Source: Calothrix sp. PCC 7103
Lineage (GTDB): Bacteria > Cyanobacteriota > Cyanobacteriia > Cyanobacteriales > Nostocaceae
Length of the DNA: 64,000 nt
Assembly (NCBI RefSeq): GCF_000331305.1
Contig: NZ_KB217483.1
Span: 565,265-629,264 of the forward strand
Reading direction: 5' to 3'
Shown: one piece after another, positions 26,901 through 36,534 of the stretch
How the letters are laid out: each line of letters starts with the position of its first letter
How positions within the stretch are numbered: position 1 is the first letter of the stretch
The notes under the pieces: model-generated
Seen by the model: only the letters and a program-made list of their open reading frames with translations
The model's database searches: none
Told to the model about the DNA's origin: nothing
Program-made: the position numbers and the translations under genes

Positions 26901-28679
26901 TCGGTCTCCTTTACCATTTACCGCTAATCCAGGTGTTATAATTATACCATCTCGTGCATCGTTAAGTTTAACGACAAGTCCTGTAACAATACCGGGTTTA
27001 AAAGCTCTTCTAATTTTAGTATTATCTGTTGATTGGCTAATAATTCTGCCGCGACTATTAATTTCAAGTAAACTTAATCTAATATAAGTTCGTTCCGAGT
27101 AATACAACGAAGCAGAATTTGCCGGAATGACTTCGAGTGATGCAACAGGCAATTCATTTTTAATTGTATAATAAATTACTAAAAAGACAATTTGATTTTT
27201 GTAGTTTTTAAAAGAAAATGATTGATTTTTTTGAATATTAAGTACTCGTCCTTGTCCATCGATTGCTGTTCCTGACGATACAATAGCTTGTGTGCTACAA
27301 GGTGCAACCATTACATTTAAACCGTTTAAAATACCCGGACTAAATAATGGACTGCGATTAGTGTCTTCAGTCGTGTTAATATCAGTATTATTTAACCTGA
27401 TTGTTTGAACTTCTAACTTTGCTATTGGAATATAATGTTTGTCTTTACAATACTGCCATGCTTGATTTGTATTATGCCAAGTTTCCAACGCTTTGCTTAG
27501 TGGGTTACTATTAAATGGTGCTTCTTGCTGAATTTTCCAAATGACTTTGGTTTTTTCAGTTTCTTTAATATTATTTTTATTATTCTCAGAGATTGTTAGA
27601 CGACGGTCATAAGAACCCCCACCAATATCACCACTAAATCCGTAACTGTAACTGACTTCTACATGATGCGGAAAAGGACGATTCAAAAATACTAATCTTC
27701 CTAATTCTGGGTCAACAGCTACTTCAAATCGTAAAGAGGGCAAGTTGTCTTGACTATCATTATCAGCTAATAATATTTCCGTACTAAGCTGATTTTGAGT
27801 ATCCCAGTTTGTTTCTAAGTTTGTAATTAAAATTTGTTCGGGCAATAGTGGAGCAGATTGACCGTTAATAAAAATTTGTAGTACTGGATTTTCACCAAAA
27901 TATTCAGCTTGTGAGTTTATTCGTTGATGACGAATTTCTTCGTAAAGAATAGTTCTTCTTAATATTTCAGGGACGTGAATTCCGCTAGTAGGTTGTGTTG
28001 TGTCAATTTTTGTTTGAGGTTGATTGAATAGGGGAATATTATTGTATCCTAGTGGACTAAAAGTGTAATACCCTTTGCCAAAAGCGCGCGCTGTTACACG
28101 AGTTAGGGGATAGCTTTGCAAACGCCATAAAAATAAACCTACATTCGATGCAGTATAACGACCTTGGGCACGAACTTCTGCTGTGTAGGCGCCTCCACTA
28201 AATGGGTTGTCTAAGCGGTCAATTCGTGTAGACTGTCGCAAATCAACTGTATTTGGAAACGTGGGACTTCCAGTATTGAGGGGTTGAGTTCTTGCTAACC
28301 AATCAATAAACTCGACTGCTTTACCTCGCCAACCGCTTACATCTTGTGCTAGCTGTTCAAGAACAATAACAGTTCCTTTGCGGCGCCGATATGCTAGGGT
28401 GTTTGCTACATATGCCCGTCGTTCTTGTCCAAACGTTCGCGCACTTGTAGCAGATAGTCGCTGTACATCAAGTAAGTCACCGATGTATGGAACGACCCAA
28501 TCATCACATGTTTCGATAAACCAGTTTTCGTATAGTCCCTCAATATCTGTTTCTAACGTTCGCAACTCTTGTTCTAACAAAGCCAACAAGGCACGTAACG
28601 ATTCACCTTGTAGTTGGTCGTAGGTTTGATAAATTGCTGGTAATAATTGGTAGAGTCGTTCTGTAATTTGAGGCGCCAT
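23994..28679 (-). CDS. gpI-like CIS tail protein with inserted repeats and beta-propeller
   Basis: A 1561-residue protein. Residues 1 to about 370 match the phage tail protein I type of CIS protein (ERLYQLLPAIYQTYD, WFIETCDDWVVPYIGDLLDV, RRKGTVIVLEQLAQDV). About 400-870 hold four repeats of about 110 residues built on TPGIIKGLNV...ITPGMAIS and RDIWLVLSK. About 880-1160 look beta-helical. About 1170-1480 hold BNR/Ycf48-like blades (FIATGDGIYQSKDLGVSWEK, FVGTTNFGLLRSTNQGNTWE). The C-terminal end, about 1490-1561 (ASEIRMGADDGSEVGCFYYL and YLRFGLKTNILYIT), is the conserved family end, so the propeller is an internal insertion. It starts 11 bp after the Cis12-like gene. Confidence 0.82.
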   Translation of the reverse strand: MAPQITERLYQLLPAIYQTYDQLQGESLRALLALLEQELRTLETDIEGLYENWFIETCDDWVVPYIGDLLDVQRLSATSARTFGQERRAYVANTLAYRRRKGTVIVLEQLAQDVSGWRGKAVEFIDWLARTQPLNTGSPTFPNTVDLRQSTRIDRLDNPFSGGAYTAEVRAQGRYTASNVGLFLWRLQSYPLTRVTARAFGKGYYTFSPLGYNNIPLFNQPQTKIDTTQPTSGIHVPEILRRTILYEEIRHQRINSQAEYFGENPVLQIFINGQSAPLLPEQILITNLETNWDTQNQLSTEILLADNDSQDNLPSLRFEVAVDPELGRLVFLNRPFPHHVEVSYSYGFSGDIGGGSYDRRLTISENNKNNIKETEKTKVIWKIQQEAPFNSNPLSKALETWHNTNQAWQYCKDKHYIPIAKLEVQTIRLNNTDINTTEDTNRSPLFSPGILNGLNVMVAPCSTQAIVSSGTAIDGQGRVLNIQKNQSFSFKNYKNQIVFLVIYYTIKNELPVASLEVIPANSASLYYSERTYIRLSLLEINSRGRIISQSTDNTKIRRAFKPGIVTGLVVKLNDARDGIIITPGLAVNGKGDRIKLNQNYRLNLGYERNQEMWLIYRRRQLSSGQYEQSEEYWQIDLVSNADLINYSENLYLKLACIQPTNVQISSIKVEQIASVFTPGIIKGLNVIAHPGENWAIITPGMAISAEGESISISYTERLSLRNFPNRDIWLVLSKLDTHRWKIQAVDKLTNKLNSNDFRLANLTLGAEGRLIDVVNTTSRTDFKPGIIERNNFQLQPIDINQQNNSSNLPKVEIAPGIAVNCDGNVIRLTSPQEFSLSNFLGSSVILYLAYHPQLGCKIDAVVEEADVGIILIEDNATYGQEDLRIQIPTDKHLHIIAANGNRPHIWGNISVVTQQTTKDPGELSLEGLLIEGQLVLLPGNLKTLSLRHCTLVPSCGGLLIEERKEAEGSEAWSVIALAMYYLYQIRQMIALQFDKTRSPAQILAQLLKMQFQQATSCLYEFWTSRQNKQNHDWMQTINSEENHNQLQLIIERSICGSINLIQTVPELNISDSIIDIDTASNTLYKPAIAAPGTQVKINACTIFGSTRVLTLEASNSLFTEIVTTGRRQIGCVRFCYLPDESITPRRYHCQPDEKILQTLPQMPAAINQIVCNASNIFIATGDGIYQSKDLGVSWEKINQGLTNLKVNALLIKENQIIAGTNDGYLFQKEISSTQGWEAITQLKSDAPTFGNATNQTSINALLSNDNEIFVATLSGRVFVSNVFSSNSQTYIWKAPIKGLEKAIWNIKALAIHPQNKLIFAGTAGTGIYYFNGQEWQRPMNLSLNNQDITALAITSNGKIFAGTTNLLTQETGIYYSEDNGNNWNFVKLEIGGEQVTTNVNIIAIHPEQQYIFVGTTNFGLLRSTNQGNTWEFLNQLPNRNITALAFNEDKYIFAGTASGQIWRSNDNGQSWIAVNTGIINVEEKIQILNELRPSFTSIQYGTPGYTQLSLNCASEIRMGADDGSEVGCFYYLKQPQREENLRKSLAEYLRFGLKTNILYIT

Positions 28680-28690
28680 ATTTTTATTTT

Positions 28691-31600
28691 TTATGATATA
28701 AATATTTCAGTAGAATGTAACGTTAGTAATTGAGAGGGCATAAACTTTTGATTTGCACTGTCCCAATTAGCCAATGTTGCAGGAATAGTTTGTTCAAGGG
28801 TTTGCGGTGCATCTAATCGATGAAGTAAATTTAAATTCACGGCGATAACTCCTTTGACTTGTTGAATTACTGCAATTATTTCAGAGGCTGTCACATTTTG
28901 CCCAAATTGGCGTTTTTCAAAAGCGAACGTTGCTTGTAAATCGGCTTCGATTTGTGCTTTTACTATTTCCGGAATATACCGTTTATCAATAATAACAGTA
29001 GCTGTTAATTTAAACCAGATTTGTTCATAAGATGAAACAAACGGCGCCAGTTGATAAGGGTCGCGAACTTTCTCAATGGCATCAACTAAATTTTTGTAAA
29101 GTTCAGAGTTACTAGGAACTTCTTTACCACCACTTGCCGCAATTGTGAGGTGTACAACTTGAGTTTGTTCTGACCAAAGCGACACTGCCATCACTTTACT
29201 AATTCCAGCAAATGTTCGAGCAAAATCCTCGAAGTCTCGCAGTGATACAATACGTTCTAAGGTTCTGACTGTTTGGGGTGTACGGCGCCTAGCTTCAAGA
29301 GCCGTTTCTGGATTTGCTGCTCCCGAAGCTGCGATTGGATTTGTTACTTCCTTAATGCCAAGAGGGCGAGTTTTCAAAAGTTTTAAACTATTTACGATTA
29401 CGTTACCTGCAAGACCAATACCACTACGATAAGTGGCGACAACATTATCAATTCCGCTTGGTAATCTTGCCCCATTTATACCATCTCCAAAAGTAATACT
29501 AACGGCGCCGTTGTCTTCAGTCCTAACTATATATACTTCCTGGTCAGGCTTTTTGTTATATAAATCAGGAACTTGTTGCCAAAGTAATCCATTCACGCGA
29601 ACTTCAAGCGTACTTTTTATACCATCGGGTGTTGCAGCAGAAACGTAAGTAAGGGGTGGTTTTGTAATAAAAAATTGTTGGTTGGCAACTCTTCCATCAC
29701 CACTGCCTAATATTTCCTCAACATCTGGAATTGTTTCTCCGTGAGTTGCAGCTACTACATTGGCAGATATTGTTACGGTTTCTGGGTCATAGCAGTTTTG
29801 CAAAGGTTGACTTAATTCTAAGATTGGTAGTTGTTGATTGTTAGGTGGAGTTAATACTTCAATTAGTTCGCTGACTGGTTCCTCAGTAAAATCTGTATTA
29901 TTTAACACTAAGTCTATTTCCGCATTTACCGAAGTTGTGCGAGTAAATATTCCCTCAAATCCATTTATATCTTGAAGGCGCCAATTTTTATCACTAGGTT
30001 GTGTCATAACTTTTAAATGGTCGCCTGGTTTTATAGGAACACCCGATAAACCATCTACTGATGATAAAATACCCATACCCCCAATGAATAATTTCGTTTT
30101 ATCGTTATTATCAGCAATTGTCTTAATTTCAACATTTGCTAACCCAGAGTTGAAAGCATTCCAGTGGTCACCTTGGTCTACCGAATAAAAAATGCCTCTG
30201 GTTTTTGTGCCAGCAATAAGCATCTCAATCGAATAATCTGTTCCTTCTGATAATAAATTTGGCTCAAATGGCTGATTAATGCTTATCTTACTATCCGAAA
30301 GAATGGCTGTAACTCGACGAGTTTGATTATTTACTGTAATAAAAGCTCCAACTTGGATATATTCGGTCAATTGAGTGAATGTTACAACTAAGTTATCACT
30401 ACTTAGTAGACCAATACCAGGTTTTTGATAAATTGCTAAAGTCGTGATATCTAAATTGATTAAACCCTGATTAACTGCTTGCCAAAGAGCTTGAGGTTGT
30501 ACAGAGTTGAAGCGAAATATTCCTCCGCCATTTGTTCCTGCAAAAATCAAATTTAGATTCGGTTCGATAAAATTATTGTTATATTCTAAAAGCGCTGTAA
30601 CATTGGGATGAGTAAGTCCACTGCTTAATGTGAAAGATGTTTCATTGGATAAATCTGATGTACTAAAAGCTTGATCAATGGTAAGAACTGTTTTAGAATC
30701 AACAGCGTTAATTCTCCGAATTTGTCCCATTACAGTAATTAATTTGCCCTGAAGTTTCTGTTCAAACTCAGTACCCGTACCAATTATATGTAAACTATTA
30801 TTTTCATCACTTCTAATTGCACCAATTCCTGATAAATCAGCGTAACCAAATAACTCCCAAAAGTTTCCTTGGTCTTGTGAGCGAAAAATTCCTTGTTTAG
30901 ATGTGCCGACAAACCAGCCTAAATTTGTAATCAGAATCGCTTGAATTTTAGCATCTATTAGGTTTCTATTAATTGCTTTCCATCCATCGCGGTTTTCTAA
31001 ATCGAAACGAAATATTCCTGCATCATTTGTACCAGCTAGTAAAATATTTCCCTGTTCGGTTGAACTGGTAACTAGTGTAGTAATATTAAGCGGAACTAAA
31101 TCTTTGCTGATTGGCGCCCATGTTTCTCCATTCCAGCTAAACACACCGGAACCTGCGGTGCCTGCATAAAGTTGGCTATCTGAATCCACTACCAATGCAC
31201 GAATGTGTTTATTTGTCAAACCCTGATTAATTGGCGCCCAACTATTATTGATGAAATTGCAACGAAATATACCTTCATCCGTTCCTGCATAAAGATAATC
31301 ATCTTTCATTACTAATGCTGAAACTACTAAATTATCTAGACCAAGATTATAACGCTGCCAAGAATTTTGAGCATTTGACCATTGAAACACACCACCAACT
31401 TGCTTAATTTCTACTTGCAATCTTTGTCCACTAATTAGTAGTTTTTGTTTTGCTTCAAGTCCTTGAACAAATTGATTAAGAAAGATGTAGTCTTTTGTAA
31501 TTGGGTCTTGAAAGATTTGTTCTTGTTGAATATCGAGGGTAAGCGGAATTTCTGCAAGCGTTAATGGTTCGCTTTGTGCTAAAACTATTGTAGTTGATGG

Positions 31601-33703
31601 TTGAAACTTTTCTAGTCTGGTTTGATTTATAGTTTGAAGTTGAGTAACTTGAGCTTCTAAAGTTAATTTATTAACTACGGCATTAGAAACGCTTTTTACT
31701 TGATAAGCTTGAGTTTCTAGATTATCGAGCAACACTATCCAACTATCAGAAATAATTTTAGGATAAACGTTATCGAGGTTGATATAGTTATTTCCCTGGT
31801 TTGGTTGAGATAATTTTTTTTGCACGAAACCCGCAAATCGAGTACCTGCAAAAAGCTGAATATCTTGATTTGTTCCTCTTCCTGCTAATGCAGTTATATC
31901 TGTAAGTCTATTAATATTAATCTCTGTCCAGGTATCTCCATCATCGATAGATTTAAAAACTTGCCCATTTGAGGCGCCTGCAAATATTGTTGTATCAATA
32001 ACGCTCAGTGTAGTAATATTTTTATCTGACAAGCCTTTGGATACCCAATTTATACTCTCAGACAAACGACCTGTACTATTGATAGAGCAATATATACCAT
32101 CGTTTTTTGTATTAGCAAATAAATAGTGTGTATCAACTTTTTTATAGTAAATTAGTCCTATGATATCATTTGGTATATTGAGATTTAGTACATTCCTTAC
32201 TAACGCTACTGGATTATCAGTTTCATTAACATTTACATTTAATTGTTGTATACCTGAATCAGTTGCTGCAAATAATTTGATTTGTGATTGTGATATTTCT
32301 ATTTTTACTAAAGCCCGAACAGATTTATTTTCTAAACCAATATTTTTATTTTGCCACCGTTTGCCTGAATCTGTTGAGTAAAAAATGCCATCATCAGTTC
32401 CTACATAAATATACTCTTGAGATTCAGAATATGAAACAAGCAAGCTGCGAACAACTGTATTTGGTAAGCCTGTATTGACTGCTTGAAAAGTTTTTGTATT
32501 ACTGTTTTTATCACTGACTGTAACTTCTTGCATTTCAATTGTGCCAATACCAATTGGACTCCAGTTTTCGCCATTATCTTTCGAGCGAAATACTCCACCT
32601 GTTGGTGTTCCTGCTAATAGATACCCACGCTGGTCGCAAAATAAAGACTCTATATTAAAATTTGTTAATCCAACATTGACTACAGTCCAATTTATACCAT
32701 TATCGATTGAGCGGTATATACCTCTACCTGCTGTTCCTGCAAACAAATACTGATTACTAGAATTTACTACAAGGCAACGAATATCAACTATTGGTAGTCC
32801 TTCACTTCTGGCAACCCAGCTTGTACTTGTACTATTGTATTGAAAAACACCACCTTGCAATTCGCTATATCGTCGTTTAATTTCATCGGGTAAGTCTTTC
32901 CATTTGGGAGCAACATTCCCAAATAATGCTGCGCGCTGACGAAAGGCAAGAATACGAGGGTTCCGAAGCAAGGTTGAAATGGAATGTGGTTGAATCCATG
33001 TAACTTTAATACGTGTGTATTCTGTTTTGACAGTATCAATATTTGAAATTTTTAGTACTGTCCAAGTTATAATTTGGTTATCTGTGGTTGGCTCATCAAT
33101 TAATAAAATATGGTCGCCAGCTTGAAGTTGCGAGTTAATGCCTTGCAGGTAAAGTTCTTCTGTTTTCGTTGTAATTTCTTGAGGGCGCCTTTTTCGTGGT
33201 TTTATTGCATTCCAATCAGTGCGCGCGACAAATGTTTCGCTTGTCTCGAAGGTTTGGGGTAGTTCATCTTGAGATGGAATGCTTTGAATTTGCGTTCCTT
33301 TTGGGACTGTAACAATATTGGGAGAATTGGGTGTTTCATCAACAGTAAATGCTAAATATGTACTAGCGGCAACTCCTGGCTTGAGTTCACAACCAATAGT
33401 TCGAGCTAGCTCTATAATTGATTGTCGCTCGGTGGCAGTTCGCCAATATCCTTCGTTAGCTATTCGCTCTTGGTAAAACGTGAGGATATCAATTACCATT
33501 GCCCACGAGTCGATTAAAGCAATTGCTGCATCATCAGAATCTCTGGTTTTTAATTTTGCTAATGTGGAGTGATTCGGAATAATTGATGTGTGAAGATAAT
33601 CGAGTAAGCGACGTTTGACAGAAGAGTAATCGCTAATTCGATAGGCAATGGTATTTAATCCAGGTGGGTTACTAGGGGATGATGGAATTAAATCGCTAGG
33701 CAT
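28691..33703 (-). CDS. Cis12-like baseplate J protein with two inserted beta-propellers
   Basis: A 1670-residue protein from the ATG at 33703, which has GGGAGG eight bases upstream; the open frame extends to 33742. It overlaps the preceding baseplate gene by 8 bp. The N-terminal about 280 residues (VKRRLLDYLHTSII, DILTFYQERIANEGYWRTA) and the C-terminal part from about 1290 (VRVNGLLWQQVPDLY, ITFGDGINGARLPSG, RTLERIVSLRDFEDFARTFA) are the baseplate protein. Between them, about 285-635 and 770-1225 hold some 13 blades of the form FAGTAGRGIYRSIDNGINW, the BNR/Ycf48-type propeller. Family members without these insertions are much shorter. The propellers probably project from the baseplate. Confidence 0.85.
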   Translation of the reverse strand: MPSDLIPSSPSNPPGLNTIAYRISDYSSVKRRLLDYLHTSIIPNHSTLAKLKTRDSDDAAIALIDSWAMVIDILTFYQERIANEGYWRTATERQSIIELARTIGCELKPGVAASTYLAFTVDETPNSPNIVTVPKGTQIQSIPSQDELPQTFETSETFVARTDWNAIKPRKRRPQEITTKTEELYLQGINSQLQAGDHILLIDEPTTDNQIITWTVLKISNIDTVKTEYTRIKVTWIQPHSISTLLRNPRILAFRQRAALFGNVAPKWKDLPDEIKRRYSELQGGVFQYNSTSTSWVARSEGLPIVDIRCLVVNSSNQYLFAGTAGRGIYRSIDNGINWTVVNVGLTNFNIESLFCDQRGYLLAGTPTGGVFRSKDNGENWSPIGIGTIEMQEVTVSDKNSNTKTFQAVNTGLPNTVVRSLLVSYSESQEYIYVGTDDGIFYSTDSGKRWQNKNIGLENKSVRALVKIEISQSQIKLFAATDSGIQQLNVNVNETDNPVALVRNVLNLNIPNDIIGLIYYKKVDTHYLFANTKNDGIYCSINSTGRLSESINWVSKGLSDKNITTLSVIDTTIFAGASNGQVFKSIDDGDTWTEININRLTDITALAGRGTNQDIQLFAGTRFAGFVQKKLSQPNQGNNYINLDNVYPKIISDSWIVLLDNLETQAYQVKSVSNAVVNKLTLEAQVTQLQTINQTRLEKFQPSTTIVLAQSEPLTLAEIPLTLDIQQEQIFQDPITKDYIFLNQFVQGLEAKQKLLISGQRLQVEIKQVGGVFQWSNAQNSWQRYNLGLDNLVVSALVMKDDYLYAGTDEGIFRCNFINNSWAPINQGLTNKHIRALVVDSDSQLYAGTAGSGVFSWNGETWAPISKDLVPLNITTLVTSSTEQGNILLAGTNDAGIFRFDLENRDGWKAINRNLIDAKIQAILITNLGWFVGTSKQGIFRSQDQGNFWELFGYADLSGIGAIRSDENNSLHIIGTGTEFEQKLQGKLITVMGQIRRINAVDSKTVLTIDQAFSTSDLSNETSFTLSSGLTHPNVTALLEYNNNFIEPNLNLIFAGTNGGGIFRFNSVQPQALWQAVNQGLINLDITTLAIYQKPGIGLLSSDNLVVTFTQLTEYIQVGAFITVNNQTRRVTAILSDSKISINQPFEPNLLSEGTDYSIEMLIAGTKTRGIFYSVDQGDHWNAFNSGLANVEIKTIADNNDKTKLFIGGMGILSSVDGLSGVPIKPGDHLKVMTQPSDKNWRLQDINGFEGIFTRTTSVNAEIDLVLNNTDFTEEPVSELIEVLTPPNNQQLPILELSQPLQNCYDPETVTISANVVAATHGETIPDVEEILGSGDGRVANQQFFITKPPLTYVSAATPDGIKSTLEVRVNGLLWQQVPDLYNKKPDQEVYIVRTEDNGAVSITFGDGINGARLPSGIDNVVATYRSGIGLAGNVIVNSLKLLKTRPLGIKEVTNPIAASGAANPETALEARRRTPQTVRTLERIVSLRDFEDFARTFAGISKVMAVSLWSEQTQVVHLTIAASGGKEVPSNSELYKNLVDAIEKVRDPYQLAPFVSSYEQIWFKLTATVIIDKRYIPEIVKAQIEADLQATFAFEKRQFGQNVTASEIIAVIQQVKGVIAVNLNLLHRLDAPQTLEQTIPATLANWDSANQKFMPSQLLTLHSTEIFIS

Positions 33704-36137
33704 GTATAAGTCCTCCCTGCAAATTAAACGCGATTTTGCCATTTTCTGGAACGTTAGGAGCGTTCTTTAATATAGGAATTTCTAACCGTTCAAATTTAAT
33801 TACTCCTGCCTCAAGTTCTCCTTCAGGGGGTTGCTGGAGTCTTTGAAAGCGAGTGACTTGGACTGATAAAACTCCAGGAACTTGCATGGCAACCTTAATA
33901 ATTTCGCTCAAATATACAGGTTTTGCAAACGTAAAGTTATCGGGATGAAAGAAGCCTAATTGACTATTAGACAACCGCTTATCACTAAAAGTTTCTAATA
34001 GTAATGCTTCTACATCTCGACGCGAATAATCTTGCTTGACATCAACGGTCATGGCAATATCTAATGGTACAAAGCTAGGGTTATCTAGTTCTAAAGTATG
34101 CCCTGCAAGTCGATATGGCTGTAAATAATTTAGTAACCCTTGCCGAAATGTATCATCAAGTAAGGCGCCTTCTTTACGGTCAATAGTAATAAATATCGTT
34201 TCCCAACTACCTGTCCAGCGACGAGTTGCCAAAGCTTTTTGTACACCAGGGTATTCTTGGGCAAACTCTACATAATCATCTTCTGTAACAGCACATTGAC
34301 GTGTACGAAAAGCTTGACTAGCCCGAATTCGTACTTGTTCTAACGATTCAGCATCAACTCCCCCTTTGGCAGGAAGTGGATTCCGAATTTTATTAATTCC
34401 ATCTATATATGGGTAAATATGTGTGATTGATTCAGCTCCAACGTTGCCTGCATTTGGATTGCCAATTCGGTAAATCGCCCGAAACCGAGTTCCAGGATTT
34501 GGTTGTCTACCGAGTTGATTATCTCCAAATCGCAGAAACGCACGTCCATCTTCTTCTTGCTCAACCACAAAATCACGTGCGAAACGGTCGCTCACTAATA
34601 AATCTTGTTGAGGGCGCCAGCGTTCATCGTTTCGGTCAAGTTCTTGTAACCAAATGCTGGGATGCGCGCGTGATAGAGAACTTTTATGATAAGCCAAGGG
34701 GCCATATTTGAGTCTTGGTTGGTAACGTTTTTGTGCGGGCACCTCGGCCAAATTCTCTTCTACAGTCAAACCATGATTAACTAAAACAACATTTCCCCGT
34801 GCAATGCTAATATCGGTTCTGGGTATATCATTAATCATCTCAGCAATGTCTAACCGAAAAGGCAATGCATCTTCAGTTGCCCACTCAATTTCTACTAATC
34901 GCTGAGGTGTAGTAACCCGTTCTGATAGTTTTTGATTTTGCTTTATACTTTCTTCTGTAAGTTTGTCTAAAAGTGGAGTTACTCGAATTAGTCGCACTGC
35001 ATGACGATGAGTAGGATTTGCATCTTGACCTTCGACTCCGCGCATCTCCTCAAAAATTAACATATCACCAACACTAAGTTGCTGCTGTAAACGTCCACCT
35101 GTGTCTTTTAATACAGCTTGAGTGGCGCCAAGAGGTAATGAATAAGGCGCCGTTCCCCAAGTATGAAACTCAATATAATTTTTAGACGCATACAATGTAA
35201 TATCGTGCGAAGTCTCAAAAACTTGCGCTCCTGATGCTATTGCCTCTTGATATTCTCGTTGATTTAGTCCTGTTTTGTTAGACTGCACTTTTGTTAAAAA
35301 CTTTGTGCCGGGACGATTTTCTTTTTCTGAAGGGCCAAGTAAGGTAATACCATCCATACTTGTATCAACTTGAAGAATTACCCATGCTTCAGCATTGGAA
35401 CCGTTGTGTAAAAAGTAATCTAATAATCGGGCATGACGACGAACTGAAACTCGTTTGCGAGCAGTTTCTAAGTAAGTTTCCGTAGCAACAGCGTCTTGAT
35501 GATAACTTAAATAATCGGCGGCATATGCCATTAACTCTACTAACATTACACCAATATCCGCTGGACTACGTTCTGTCCATTTGGGCATCGTCAACGCTAG
35601 TCGATTTAGCATTAACTGCCGAAAGCTTGCATAATCTTTGGCGAGGTAATCAATTGTGGGAGTGGGAAGGGGTTCTTGGTGTGAAGGAATAATATTGAAT
35701 TGACAATCAAAATCACTATAGCTGACTGCAAACACAAAATCCACCGCTGCTAACTGGCTATCAATTCCGTCGGGTGGGTCAGTTTGGCTAAGAGATTTTA
35801 CTAATTGTAAAGTGTAAGTTGAGCGGTCGCCAGGTTCATTTACTCGTACTGTTAGCACATTACCCAGCGCGGATGCATACTCTACAAACACCGCTTGTAT
35901 TCGATTTCCACCTTTTATTAGTATATTAGTTTCGTTTAAAGGTATTCCATTTCTAGGGACGGTATTTTTAGTTTCAGATTGAAAGTATGAAGGTAAAGAA
36001 TGAATAAAATATACTAAAAGCGTTCTTTGGTCTGGCGCCACTTCTAAGAAATCAATACCATTAAGAATTGGGCGCCCGTCTTCGTCTTTGGTTTTGCGAA
36101 CGCTTGTTTGTCGCTGGGGGTCAAGACGGCTAACCAT
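33696..36137 (-). CDS. Cis11-like baseplate assembly protein (gpJ/gp6 family)
   Basis: An 813-residue putative baseplate wedge protein. Landmarks: IDYLAKDYASFRQLMLNRLA and RSPADIGVMLVELMAYAADY near residues 165-215, FLRFGDNQLGRQPNPGTRF near 520, and RIRASQAFRTRQCAVTEDDY followed by FAQEYPGVQKALA in the baseplate J region. No propeller insertion is present, unlike the next gene. It begins one base after the gp25 gene ends and overlaps the Cis12-like gene by 8 bp, so translation is probably coupled. In contractile systems this protein pairs with Cis12 to build the wedge around the spike. Confidence 0.9.
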   Translation of the reverse strand: MVSRLDPQRQTSVRKTKDEDGRPILNGIDFLEVAPDQRTLLVYFIHSLPSYFQSETKNTVPRNGIPLNETNILIKGGNRIQAVFVEYASALGNVLTVRVNEPGDRSTYTLQLVKSLSQTDPPDGIDSQLAAVDFVFAVSYSDFDCQFNIIPSHQEPLPTPTIDYLAKDYASFRQLMLNRLALTMPKWTERSPADIGVMLVELMAYAADYLSYHQDAVATETYLETARKRVSVRRHARLLDYFLHNGSNAEAWVILQVDTSMDGITLLGPSEKENRPGTKFLTKVQSNKTGLNQREYQEAIASGAQVFETSHDITLYASKNYIEFHTWGTAPYSLPLGATQAVLKDTGGRLQQQLSVGDMLIFEEMRGVEGQDANPTHRHAVRLIRVTPLLDKLTEESIKQNQKLSERVTTPQRLVEIEWATEDALPFRLDIAEMINDIPRTDISIARGNVVLVNHGLTVEENLAEVPAQKRYQPRLKYGPLAYHKSSLSRAHPSIWLQELDRNDERWRPQQDLLVSDRFARDFVVEQEEDGRAFLRFGDNQLGRQPNPGTRFRAIYRIGNPNAGNVGAESITHIYPYIDGINKIRNPLPAKGGVDAESLEQVRIRASQAFRTRQCAVTEDDYVEFAQEYPGVQKALATRRWTGSWETIFITIDRKEGALLDDTFRQGLLNYLQPYRLAGHTLELDNPSFVPLDIAMTVDVKQDYSRRDVEALLLETFSDKRLSNSQLGFFHPDNFTFAKPVYLSEIIKVAMQVPGVLSVQVTRFQRLQQPPEGELEAGVIKFERLEIPILKNAPNVPENGKIAFNLQGGLIHA

Positions 36138-36138
36138 T

Positions 36139-36510
36139 TTACACCTCGCGAGTAAACTGTACTGTTTTAGGTTCGTTTGTGCGTCGCACGACGTATTTGA
36201 CTATTACTTGTAAACTATCACCCTCACTAATACTTTTAACTGCGGTTGCATCAACCGTTTCAATATCAATAATGTCACCTAACCATTGCTCCAAGGCGCC
36301 TTGCACTAAAAATTGCGTTGCTACAGCTAATTCTTGATTATTCTTGCCAAAAATCAACTGCATAATGCCACTGCCAAAATCTGGACGGTTAACACGCTCA
36401 CCAGGACTAGTAAACAAAACTTGTTCAATCAAATCTTGAATATGGTTATCTTCGTTAGCTTCGGCAACACGCCCTTTGTCGTCAATATGGAAAGGATAAT
36501 CTATTTGCAT
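36139..36510 (-). CDS. gp25-like baseplate protein (Cis9 type)
   Basis: A 123-residue GPW/gp25-family protein. Family features: DYPFHIDDKGRVAEANEDNH at the start, then the conserved block QVLFTSPGERVNRPDFGSGI and LIFGKNNQELAVATQFLVQG. gp25 joins the inner baseplate to the first sheath ring in T4, type VI systems and extracellular CIS. The genes either side (PAAR-like and Cis11-like) follow the standard CIS order. Confidence 0.92.
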   Translation of the reverse strand: MQIDYPFHIDDKGRVAEANEDNHIQDLIEQVLFTSPGERVNRPDFGSGIMQLIFGKNNQELAVATQFLVQGALEQWLGDIIDIETVDATAVKSISEGDSLQVIVKYVVRRTNEPKTVQFTREV

Positions 36511-36534
36511 ATATAGTTATATTTATGATTAAAA

